The translations under genes and the position numbers were made by a program. From contig CAZVKL010000026.1 in NCBI GenBank assembly GCA_964627845.1, positions 1 to 12,962 of the forward strand: a DNA stretch of 12,962 nucleotides. Reading direction: 5' to 3'. Origin of the DNA: DUUI01 sp964627845. GTDB lineage: Bacteria; Bacillota_I; Bacilli_A; Erysipelotrichales; Erysipelotrichaceae. This document shows positions 7,699 to 12,962 of this stretch, piece by piece. The notes under the pieces are model-generated. The model had not been told where the DNA came from. It did no database searches and was given only the letters and a program-made list of their open reading frames with translations. How positions within the stretch are numbered: the first letter of the stretch is position 1; each line of letters starts with the position of its first letter.

Positions 7699-8604
7699 AT
7701 GGAAACTCATTTTGAATTACGTCAATCGATTCATGAGCCGATTTTACATGGCACCATCTATCAACCCGAGAGTGTTTTTAGTGTCATCTTATTTATTCAT
7801 GATGTCAATGAATCACGCTTTCGTTATGAGCCACTCGCACATTATTTTAATCAACGACATATGACCTTTGTGACCTATGATTTAAGGGGCCATCATAAAT
7901 CCCTGATTAAGAATCAGAAAGGTCATTTTGGTGATGATGGGGGTGCCGCACGCTTATTACAGGACGCTTTAGATGTGACGCAGTATATTAAAGACCAATA
8001 TCCACATGCCAAAATATTATTAATGGGCCAAGGGATTGGGGCGTATTTGGCGATGTTAGCCTTTGACTATAACCCGCACTGGTATAGCCAACTGATTTTA
8101 GTTAATCCTAATTCGTTACCTCGTTTTCATAAACTGAAACTGGGTTTGTTAAACTTAATGACCTATCGGCAACCTTCCCTGGTTAAACCTCATCTGAATA
8201 AATGGATGGGGGTGACGATTGATTCGAAACAGTCAAAACAACGTTATTCATTTTTATCGCACAATCCTAAGATCATTAGTGAATATATCCATGATCCTTT
8301 TTGTGGCTACCAACTATCGGGTAGAGCCATTCGAGATGTGATTGAAATTATGGATGTGGCTACTAAAACAACGATAGAATCGGCCGATCAAGAAATTATG
8401 GTCTCAATTTTAGGGGGCAAGGATGATCCGTTGACTTATTATGGCCGCGATTTAGTGGGGATTAAAAGACGCTTTATTGAATCAGGCTATGGTTTAACGA
8501 CGCTTCATGTGTTTGAGAAGATTAAGCATGACTTGTTATTAGAGATTGAGTCTCATCCCCATATAAGCCAATTATTTGAAAAAATTTGTTATAACCAACT
8601 ATAG
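7699..8604 (+). CDS. Alpha/beta-hydrolase-fold protein (monoglyceride lipase/S33-like), catalytic Ser replaced
   Basis: A 301-residue cytoplasmic protein of the lysophospholipase/monoacylglycerol lipase-like hydrolase group: SVILFIHDVNESRFRYEPLA (28-47) matches the oxyanion-hole strand and RYEPLA motif, VTYDLRGHHKS (58-68) the next strand, GHFGDDGG the segment before helix B. The nucleophile elbow, normally GHSMGG, reads GQGIGA (110-115): the Ser position is Gly112 (codon GGG, two changes from any Ser codon). The other triad members appear kept, Asp243 (GGKDDPL) and His277 (KIKHD). The oxyanion segment has HD where HG is usual. It is therefore probably not a Ser hydrolase; a binding or scaffold role, or an unusual chemistry, is possible. 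No Shine-Dalgarno sequence precedes the ATG, and the promoter sits right at the start codon. gdhA follows after 10 bases. Confidence 0.85.
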   Translation: METHFELRQSIHEPILHGTIYQPESVFSVILFIHDVNESRFRYEPLAHYFNQRHMTFVTYDLRGHHKSLIKNQKGHFGDDGGAARLLQDALDVTQYIKDQYPHAKILLMGQGIGAYLAMLAFDYNPHWYSQLILVNPNSLPRFHKLKLGLLNLMTYRQPSLVKPHLNKWMGVTIDSKQSKQRYSFLSHNPKIISEYIHDPFCGYQLSGRAIRDVIEIMDVATKTTIESADQEIMVSILGGKDDPLTYYGRDLVGIKRRFIESGYGLTTLHVFEKIKHDLLLEIESHPHISQLFEKICYNQL

Positions 8605-8608
8605 GAGG
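8603..8608 (+). promoter_or_regulatory. Ribosome binding site that sets the gdhA start
   Basis: AGGAGG, overlapping the TAG stop of the hydrolase gene and six bases before ATG 8615. It rules out the in-frame upstream ATG at 8576, which lies inside the hydrolase gene, and implies coupled translation. Confidence 0.9.
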
Positions 8609-8614
8609 AAGCAT

Positions 8615-9907
8615 ATGAAACCACATGAGCCCGAATTCCAACAAGCGATTGATGAAGTCTTTCGTTCGATCAAACCCTTATTAGATCAACATCCTGAAAT
8701 CCAAGAGAGTGGGATATTAGAGCGGATTGTTGTACCAGATCGTTGTTTTATTTTCAGGGTCACCTGGATGGATGATAATGGGCGAAGACAGGTCAATACA
8801 GGCTATCGTGTCCAATTTAATAATGCCCTTGGCGTCTATAAGGGTGGGACGCGTTTTACGCCGAATTTAAATCTAAGTATCGTTAAGTTTTTAGCCTTTG
8901 AACAAACCTTTAAGAATGCCCTAACCAATTTAGGAATGGGAGGCGCTAAGGGGGGTGCGGACTTTGACCCCAAAGGTAAAAGTGATGGTGAAATTCAACG
9001 ATTTTGTCAAGCTTACATGAATGAACTATACAAATACATTGGTCCAACCTCAGATGTCCCAGGCGGAGATATGGGGGTGGGTGCCCGTGAAATAGGTTAT
9101 ATGGTGGGTCAGTATAAACAACTAAGTGGTTCGGCCGAGTCAATCTTTACGGGGAAACCACTCTTGTCGGGTGGCTCTTTATTAAGACCTGAAGCAACAG
9201 GGTATGGTTTATTGTATTTTGTTGAGCGCTGCTTAATGGACTTTGATGAAACTTTTGAGAATAAGAAAGTATTGGTCTCAGGGGCAGGGAATGTCGGGAT
9301 TCATGCGGCAGAGAAAGCCGAAGAGCTGGGTTGTAAAGTCATCGGCATTAGTGATAAAGAGGGAACGTTAATTGATCGAAGTGGTCTTGATATTAATCAT
9401 TTAAAGAAAGTGAATATCTTACAACGTTTACCACTTGAAGATTATTTAGAGACTCATCAAGACGCAACGTATATTCCTGATAGTAAACGACTTTATCAAG
9501 AGCCTTGTGACATCATGTTATTTTGTGCGACTGAAAACGAAGCGGACGTAGAGGATGTGAAAGCATTAATTGACAATGGGTGTCAGTTAATGGCTGAAGG
9601 GGCTAATATGCCTTTGACCAACGAAGCGTTGGCGTATGTGCATGAGAAAAAAGTCATTCACTTACCTGGTAAGGCGGCGAATGCTGGTGGGGTGGCGACC
9701 TCATTAATGGAGATGAGTCAGAATGCGACGTTTATGCCATGGCCAAAGGGTGATGTAGACAATCAATTGAGATATGTCATGATGACTATCTATGAGGAAG
9801 TATCGAAGGCGGCTCAAGAGTTTGGCGATCCACATAATTATGATATGGGGGCTAATATCGCTTCATTTAGACGCGTGATCCAGGCGATGCAACAACAAGG
9901 AATCTAA
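8615..9907 (+). CDS. gdhA: Glutamate dehydrogenase, hexameric class, probably NADP-dependent
   Basis: Catalyses 2-oxoglutarate + NH4+ + NAD(P)H to glutamate, a cytoplasmic homohexamer; with NADPH it serves mainly ammonium assimilation. The 430 residues fit the small hexameric class (about 445). Substrate-site residues are in place: Lys76 (VYKGGTRF), Lys100 (EQTFKNAL), the catalytic Lys112 within GMGGAKGGADFDPKG, and Asp152 (GGDMGVG). The nucleotide-binding Rossmann motif is GAGNVG (223-228). The end of the second strand reads ISDKEG (245-250), like the SDS of the NADP enzyme of E. coli and unlike the SGP of the NAD enzyme of Clostridium symbiosum, hence the cofactor guess. The C-terminus keeps PGKAANAGGVATSLMEMSQN. 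Second gene of the operon starting at 7699; the tetR gene converges on it from the right. Confidence 0.96.
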   Translation: MKPHEPEFQQAIDEVFRSIKPLLDQHPEIQESGILERIVVPDRCFIFRVTWMDDNGRRQVNTGYRVQFNNALGVYKGGTRFTPNLNLSIVKFLAFEQTFKNALTNLGMGGAKGGADFDPKGKSDGEIQRFCQAYMNELYKYIGPTSDVPGGDMGVGAREIGYMVGQYKQLSGSAESIFTGKPLLSGGSLLRPEATGYGLLYFVERCLMDFDETFENKKVLVSGAGNVGIHAAEKAEELGCKVIGISDKEGTLIDRSGLDINHLKKVNILQRLPLEDYLETHQDATYIPDSKRLYQEPCDIMLFCATENEADVEDVKALIDNGCQLMAEGANMPLTNEALAYVHEKKVIHLPGKAANAGGVATSLMEMSQNATFMPWPKGDVDNQLRYVMMTIYEEVSKAAQEFGDPHNYDMGANIASFRRVIQAMQQQGI

Positions 9908-9940
9908 AATAAAAACAACCTGCTCATTGAGCAGGTTGTT
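9906..9940 (-). terminator. Hairpin terminator of tetR, shared with the gdhA end
   Basis: Perfect stem AACAACCTGCTC (9914-9925) / GAGCAGGTTGTT (9929-9940) with a three-base loop. On the minus strand it is followed by a T-rich tract (TTTATTTTA), so it is oriented for tetR; the plus strand has no T-run after it, though the strong stem may also stop gdhA transcripts. The tetR stop codon (TGA, complement of 9924-9926) lies at the tip of the hairpin. Confidence 0.82.
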
Positions 9941-10535
9941 CGACGTTTAATGGTAAAGCATAGAAAATGTGTAGTACGACTTCGCCAACTTCACGTGGGG
10001 TGAGTTCTGGTTCTTCGATTAACCACCATTTGATGACTGAGACAAACATCCCAACCCCAAAGTTAATGATTAGATCGACGGGTACATCGACGGTGCCTCT
10101 TTTGAATTTCATCGTTTCACGATTTCTTCTAAAGTCTTTATCTCCATGGTTAATGTAGCTCTTAGTTAGGTTGTGAACGTCTTCCACTTCCATCATTGCT
10201 AATATAAAATCCTTCTCCTCTTTAAAGGTGGTGAGCGCTTCACCCATTTTATCACAGAGCTCATCTTGTTCTTCTTGACTCAAATTATGAAATGGTTTTA
10301 GACCAATGTCAAAGATAGAGTAGAAGTCGAAACGATCTATAATCAGATTCAAATGATAATCATACAGATCGCGTTTGTCTTTGAAATGAGAGTAAAATGT
10401 TGAGCGGTTCATACTGGCCTTTTCGGTAATCATCGCCACATTTATCTTTTGGTAACCTACTGTCGACATCAAGATTTTAAAATGCCTATTAATCTTGTGG
10501 AAGGTGCGCTGTGCGCGTAAATCATTCTTATTCAT
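9924..10535 (-). CDS. TetR-family transcriptional regulator
   Basis: A 203-residue one-component regulator. The N-terminal helix-turn-helix (about 12-60) has the family pattern: FKILMSTVGYQKINVAMITE followed by KASMNRSTFYSHFKDKRDLY. The C-terminal half is all-helical with LIINFGVGMFVSVIKWWLIE and LTPREVGEVVLHI (about 154-191), typical of the Firmicutes TetR C-terminal domain found in DhaS-like regulators; the ligand is not predictable. I take ATG 10535 as start because the helix-turn-helix then begins at the usual distance; the frame stays open to ATG 10637, but that would add 34 hydrophobic residues not normal for TetR. No Shine-Dalgarno sequence; a TATAAT box ends six bases before the ATG. 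Neighbours are divergent yceD-rpmF and convergent gdhA; the target genes are unknown. Confidence 0.9.
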   Translation of the reverse strand: MNKNDLRAQRTFHKINRHFKILMSTVGYQKINVAMITEKASMNRSTFYSHFKDKRDLYDYHLNLIIDRFDFYSIFDIGLKPFHNLSQEEQDELCDKMGEALTTFKEEKDFILAMMEVEDVHNLTKSYINHGDKDFRRNRETMKFKRGTVDVPVDLIINFGVGMFVSVIKWWLIEEPELTPREVGEVVLHIFYALPLNVEQPAQ

Positions 10536-10541
10536 GAATTT

Positions 10542-10547
10542 ATTATA
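10542..10547 (-). promoter_or_regulatory. Possible -10 box for a leaderless tetR transcript
   Basis: Perfect TATAAT on the minus strand, six bases before the tetR ATG. The hexamer 17 bases upstream is TTGTTT, a poor -35. The region is AT-rich, so chance occurrence is a real concern. Confidence 0.45.
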
Positions 10548-10637
10548 TATTATCCAACAAAAATAAACAATGAAGATTAGGGCAATTAACAGCTTGCGTT
10601 TGTGTAAATAAAACAAAATATCACAAGTTAGTAACAT

Positions 10638-10666
10638 TTGACTTTTAAAGAGTGTTTCACTATAAT
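10638..10666 (+). promoter_or_regulatory. Sigma-A-type promoter of yceD-rpmF
   Basis: TTGACT (10638-10643), a 17-base spacer and perfect TATAAT (10661-10666). Expected start near 10673, giving a leader of about 21 bases before the yceD ATG. This is the best promoter match in the window. Confidence 0.85.
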
Positions 10667-10677
10667 TAACACGTTAA
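10666..10677 (+). repeat. Short inverted repeat at the yceD-rpmF start point
   Basis: TTAAC-AC-GTTAA, perfect five-base arms, overlapping the last base of the -10 box and the predicted transcription start. The position would suit an operator, possibly for the neighbouring TetR protein, but the arms are short and AT-rich. Confidence 0.25.
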
Positions 10678-10693
10678 GAAACAGGGTGTTGTG

Positions 10694-11203
10694 ATGAAAT
10701 TTTATAAACGAGATTTAGTGCAACAAGCCAATGTTCCGATTCACTTTGAAGAGGAGATAGCCTTTGACTTGTCCCAGTTTCAGAACAATCTATCTTCATT
10801 AAGACAATTACACGATGTGATTGTGGAGGGAACCCTCCATTATGATATGGACACAGATCTGGCTGTGGTCGATTATATCGTCCATGGAAACATGACGGTG
10901 GCCTGTTCAATTTCCAATGAAGATGTCTTAGTGGGTTTTGAGGGCAACACGTCAGAGACGTATAGCTTCTCAGATTCAGACATTGAAGACATTCGTGTGG
11001 TAAAGAATGAAGTAATTGATTTGTCGGAATCAGTGTTTCAAACGATTTTGTTTGAAGTTCCACTACGGGTGGTTAAAGAAGGCTTGAATGAATATCCAAA
11101 AGGCGATGGTTGGGAAGTTCTTAAAGAGTCAGATTATCAGAATCAAGAGAAACCAATCGATCCACGTCTTGCCAAACTACTTGAATTCAAAACAGAAGAT
11201 TAA
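10694..11203 (+). CDS. yceD: YceD/DUF177 family protein (YlbN-like), ribosome-related
   Basis: A 169-residue cytoplasmic protein. The family, found next to rpmF in most bacteria, is linked to 23S rRNA accumulation and large-subunit biogenesis; the detailed role is not settled. Family features seen: the beta-rich middle (GTLHYDMDTDLAVVDYIVHG then MTVACSI), the IDLSESVFQTILFEVPLRVV stretch, and the C-terminal DPRLAKL (157-163). The usual pair of Cys (CxxC) in the centre is reduced to a single Cys in VACSIS. I choose ATG 10694 over GTG 10691 because the AGGGTG site (10683-10688) then has a five-base spacing. It has its own promoter and is followed 15 bases later by rpmF. Confidence 0.88.
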   Translation: MKFYKRDLVQQANVPIHFEEEIAFDLSQFQNNLSSLRQLHDVIVEGTLHYDMDTDLAVVDYIVHGNMTVACSISNEDVLVGFEGNTSETYSFSDSDIEDIRVVKNEVIDLSESVFQTILFEVPLRVVKEGLNEYPKGDGWEVLKESDYQNQEKPIDPRLAKLLEFKTED

Positions 11204-11218
11204 CGGAGGTGAATACAA

Positions 11219-11377
11219 ATGGCAGTCCCAAAGAATAGAACCGGTAAAGCGTCTAAGAGAAAACGTCGTACTCATTACAAATTAAATAAGGTTACTTTAG
11301 TGAAAGATCCTAAGACTGGTGAATATCGCCGTCCGCATCATCAAGAAAGTACTGAAGGCGAATTTAGAGCGAAGTAA
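11219..11377 (+). CDS. rpmF: 50S ribosomal protein bL32, zinc-free (C-minus) form
   Basis: A 52-residue basic protein of the large ribosomal subunit, too short for many gene finders' default cut-offs. MAVPKNRTGK, then ASKRKRRTHYKL, is the unmistakable bL32 N-terminus. Zinc-binding bL32 continues with CPxCGEY and a second Cys pair; here the equivalent is DPKTGEY (30-36), and the protein has no Cys at all, so it is the C-minus form that needs no zinc. A near-perfect ribosome binding site GGAGGTGA (11205-11212) precedes the ATG by six bases, as expected for a highly expressed ribosomal gene. Co-transcribed with yceD; a terminator begins in its stop codon. Confidence 0.97.
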   Translation: MAVPKNRTGKASKRKRRTHYKLNKVTLVKDPKTGEYRRPHHQESTEGEFRAK

Positions 11378-11398
11378 GCAGGTCATCCTGCTTTTTTT
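11376..11398 (+). terminator. Rho-independent terminator of yceD-rpmF
   Basis: Stem AAGCAGG (11376-11382) / CCTGCTT (11387-11393) with loop TCAT and a seven-T run (11392-11398). The left arm overlaps the rpmF stop codon. Confidence 0.93.
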
Positions 11399-11424
11399 GT
11401 GCGATTCTTTTAAAAGAGGTTCTA

Positions 11425-11433
11425 TGGTAAAAT
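11425..11433 (+). promoter_or_regulatory. Extended -10 promoter for the Big_2 gene, predicted leaderless
   Basis: TGGTAAAAT fits TGn-TAnnnT; the hexamer TAAAAT has five of six consensus bases and ends six bases before ATG 11440. No good -35 (TTCTTT at 17 bases). A short AGG (11434-11436) lies too close to the ATG to be a normal ribosome binding site. The preceding terminator means the gene needs its own promoter. Confidence 0.5.
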
Positions 11434-11439
11434 AGGCGT

Positions 11440-12962
11440 ATGAAAAAAGCGTTTAAACTTTTATTCGTGTTGAGTCTACTAATTCGGCCACTGCCGCTTT
11501 TAGCCAATGAGATTGAATTAGGTGAACCAACCGAAATACACGTGAAGAAGGGGTCAGAGATAGACCTTGTTTTTAGCGACCAAGAAGAATTCGAGCACTC
11601 AGAAATAGAGTGGGTTAATTACAATGAAGAAGTGGCTGATGTCAACTACACACAAAATAAATGGGTTGTCAGTGGACTCGATTATGGGTCGGCCCGATTA
11701 ATTGGTTCCATTGATGGAATTGCGCGTATTTCAATCTTGGTTCAAGTCTTTGATAGCATGGTCTTTTTAAACTTGTCCAGTCAGATTGATATTCATGAAA
11801 CGATTGAAGACAATCTGGTGTTTCAACCGGCAACGCAGTTAGAAGATTTTAATCCGACGTATGAATCGGATAACCCAAGCATTGCCTCGGTTGATGAGAA
11901 TGGTATTATTACGGGTCATCAAGTGGGGAAGGTTCAGATTACGGCCACTTACTTAGGTCAATCGGCCGTTAAAGAGGTGGAAGTGATTGATCGACCTGAT
12001 TTTGCCTATATTGATAATAAGTTAGTGATCAATGTGGATAGTTCGGTCAATATTCCGTATCGCATGTCTTTATTTGGGCCTGATGCAGATAAAACGATTA
12101 CCTGGTCGTCTCAAAATGAAAATATTGCGTCTGTCGATCAAAATGGGACCGTCTATGGTCATGATACTGGGGCGACGAATATTAAAGCGACGGTCAACGG
12201 CAATGAATACCTATTGGTGGTGGAAGTGATTAAGAGTATTGAGTCAATCTCACTGGGTCGAAGTCAAGTTGAGATTAATACCAAAGAAAACTTTCAGATT
12301 GATTATCGTATCTTTCCTCAACAATATGCGGATACGCCCATTACTTGGTCTTCTTCTAGACCTAGTGTGGCTCGTGTACGCAATGGTTTAGTCAATGGAA
12401 TCAGTGTTGGGGAGACGATTATTACAGCCAAAATTGATGAGATTGAAGCACAGATGAAAGTGATTGTGAATGAACCACTGACGGGAATTAATGTTAGCCC
12501 GAGTCGTCTAACCTTACAACAAACACAGCGTTTCCATTTGAGGGTGTCTCCTGTACCTTCAACTTCTAACACACCTTTAGAATTATCGTATACTTCGAGT
12601 GATTCAGAGATTGTGAGTGTCGATGATTTTGGGAATGTGACCGCTCAAAACCAAGGGAAAGCCTATATCTTTGTTGAGCATGAAAACTTTACGACGTCAG
12701 TAGAGGTACAGGTGGTGTTTGCTCAAGATGATGATGGGTTGAATAAAATGATTGGATCCCTGAATAATAACCAAGTTGTTACCTTTGATTTAAGAGGGGT
12801 TGAAGATGTGTCTAGTTTTGTTTTAGAGATTCCCCAGGTGACTAAACGCAATGAATTCGATCAATATGAAGTGAATGTCCAACTTTCTGATTTGGTGTTA
12901 ACTGAGAATCAGTTTATTGCCCACTCACTTCAGTTAAGTGAATGGTATCAAGATAAGGATAT
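11440..12962 (+). CDS. Secreted multi-domain Big_2 (bacterial Ig-like) protein, C-terminus outside window
   Basis: The frame is open to the right edge, giving 507 residues so far. The N-terminus (MKK, hydrophobic stretch to residue 21, then LLA-NE) is a signal peptide probably cut after Ala22; there is no lipobox Cys. Five tandem Ig-like domains of about 80 residues follow: 28-104 (degenerate), 107-184, 188-265, 267-344 and 346-427. Three or four carry the Big_2 hallmark of a (W/Y)SS or SD stretch, S(I/V)A(S/R)V, an N-G pair and a final ITA-type strand, for example TWSSQNENIASVDQNGTVYG. Residues 428-507 do not look like Big_2 and may start another domain. Big_2 domains are usual in cell-surface adhesins and enzymes, where they act as stalks; the functional head and anchor would lie beyond the window. 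Start chosen because ATG 11440 directly opens the signal peptide; no strong ribosome binding site. Confidence 0.88.
   Translation, partial: MKKAFKLLFVLSLLIRPLPLLANEIELGEPTEIHVKKGSEIDLVFSDQEEFEHSEIEWVNYNEEVADVNYTQNKWVVSGLDYGSARLIGSIDGIARISILVQVFDSMVFLNLSSQIDIHETIEDNLVFQPATQLEDFNPTYESDNPSIASVDENGIITGHQVGKVQITATYLGQSAVKEVEVIDRPDFAYIDNKLVINVDSSVNIPYRMSLFGPDADKTITWSSQNENIASVDQNGTVYGHDTGATNIKATVNGNEYLLVVEVIKSIESISLGRSQVEINTKENFQIDYRIFPQQYADTPITWSSSRPSVARVRNGLVNGISVGETIITAKIDEIEAQMKVIVNEPLTGINVSPSRLTLQQTQRFHLRVSPVPSTSNTPLELSYTSSDSEIVSVDDFGNVTAQNQGKAYIFVEHENFTTSVEVQVVFAQDDDGLNKMIGSLNNNQVVTFDLRGVEDVSSFVLEIPQVTKRNEFDQYEVNVQLSDLVLTENQFIAHSLQLSEWYQDKD

Noticed and set aside
8576..8614. Upstream ATG for gdhA
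   Set aside because: It lies inside the hydrolase gene with no ribosome binding site; AGGAGG at 8603-8608 points to ATG 8615, which also gives the normal N-terminus.
10536..10637. 34-residue hydrophobic N-terminal extension of the TetR protein
   Set aside because: A membrane segment before the helix-turn-helix is not usual in TetR proteins; the extension is AT-rich intergenic sequence abutting the yceD promoter, and MNKNDLR gives the normal spacing.
11088..11285. Plus-strand open frame bridging yceD and rpmF
   Set aside because: It is in a different frame from both and is explained by two recognisable genes with proper ribosome binding sites.
12032..12572. Open frames at 12032-12229 (plus) and 12318-12572 (minus)
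   Set aside because: Shadows of the long Big_2 frame that runs off the window edge.
1..12962. Recoding of TGA as Trp (mycoplasma-type code), suggested by the Mollicutes-like feel of some genes
   Set aside because: Several genes end at TGA at their expected family length and Trp is TGG throughout, so the standard bacterial code fits.

Overview
The window is 12,962 bases of dense bacterial chromosome: housekeeping genes with short gaps, and no mobile element, tRNA/rRNA gene or CRISPR array that I can see. The gene content points to an anaerobic, fermentative member of the Bacillota, perhaps near the Erysipelotrichia/Mollicutes-related lineages. The pointers are a Firmicutes-type pheST pair, a YebC2-like protein, TmcAL, the yceD(ylbN)-rpmF pair, AGGAGG-type ribosome binding sites and an oxygen-sensitive [FeFe] hydrogenase. 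TGA acts as a stop (for example the DUF368, YebC and TetR genes) and Trp is TGG, so the mycoplasma code is not in use. The lineage is inference; no marker here fixes a genus.

Layout. Bases 1-3005 hold the 3' part of pheS and complete pheT (phenylalanyl-tRNA synthetase). Bases 3048-5353 hold a [FeFe] hydrogenase of group B type, overlapping by one base a DUF368 membrane protein, a family recently tied to undecaprenyl-phosphate recycling. Bases 5383-6561 hold a yebC-family gene and two small unrecognised genes, closed by a terminator lying inside the 3' end of the convergent tmcAL gene (6530-7621, minus strand). A compact divergent promoter region (7622-7698) then serves tmcAL leftward and an alpha/beta-hydrolase-fold gene rightward; the latter is followed after 10 bases by glutamate dehydrogenase. 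A TetR-family regulator (9924-10535, minus) converges on gdhA. Divergent from it are yceD and rpmF (ribosomal protein bL32), ending in a clear terminator. From 11440 to the right edge runs an unfinished secreted protein made of bacterial Ig-like (Big_2) domains.

The most interesting observations are: (1) four genes without a convincing Shine-Dalgarno sequence (tmcAL, the hydrolase, tetR, the Big_2 gene) have a -10-like hexamer ending exactly six bases before the ATG, as expected for leaderless mRNAs, while most of the other genes have recognisable ribosome binding sites; (2) the hydrolase has Gly in place of the nucleophilic Ser but keeps the Asp and His, and is tightly linked to glutamate dehydrogenase; (3) the group B hydrogenase is translationally linked to a lipid-carrier transporter family; (4) a terminator hairpin is embedded in the coding end of the opposing gene; (5) bL32 lacks its zinc ligands. 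No stretch above 300 bases lacks a gene. I do not see a clearly new multi-gene system; the two unnamed genes behind yebC and the hydrolase-gdhA pair are the best places to look.
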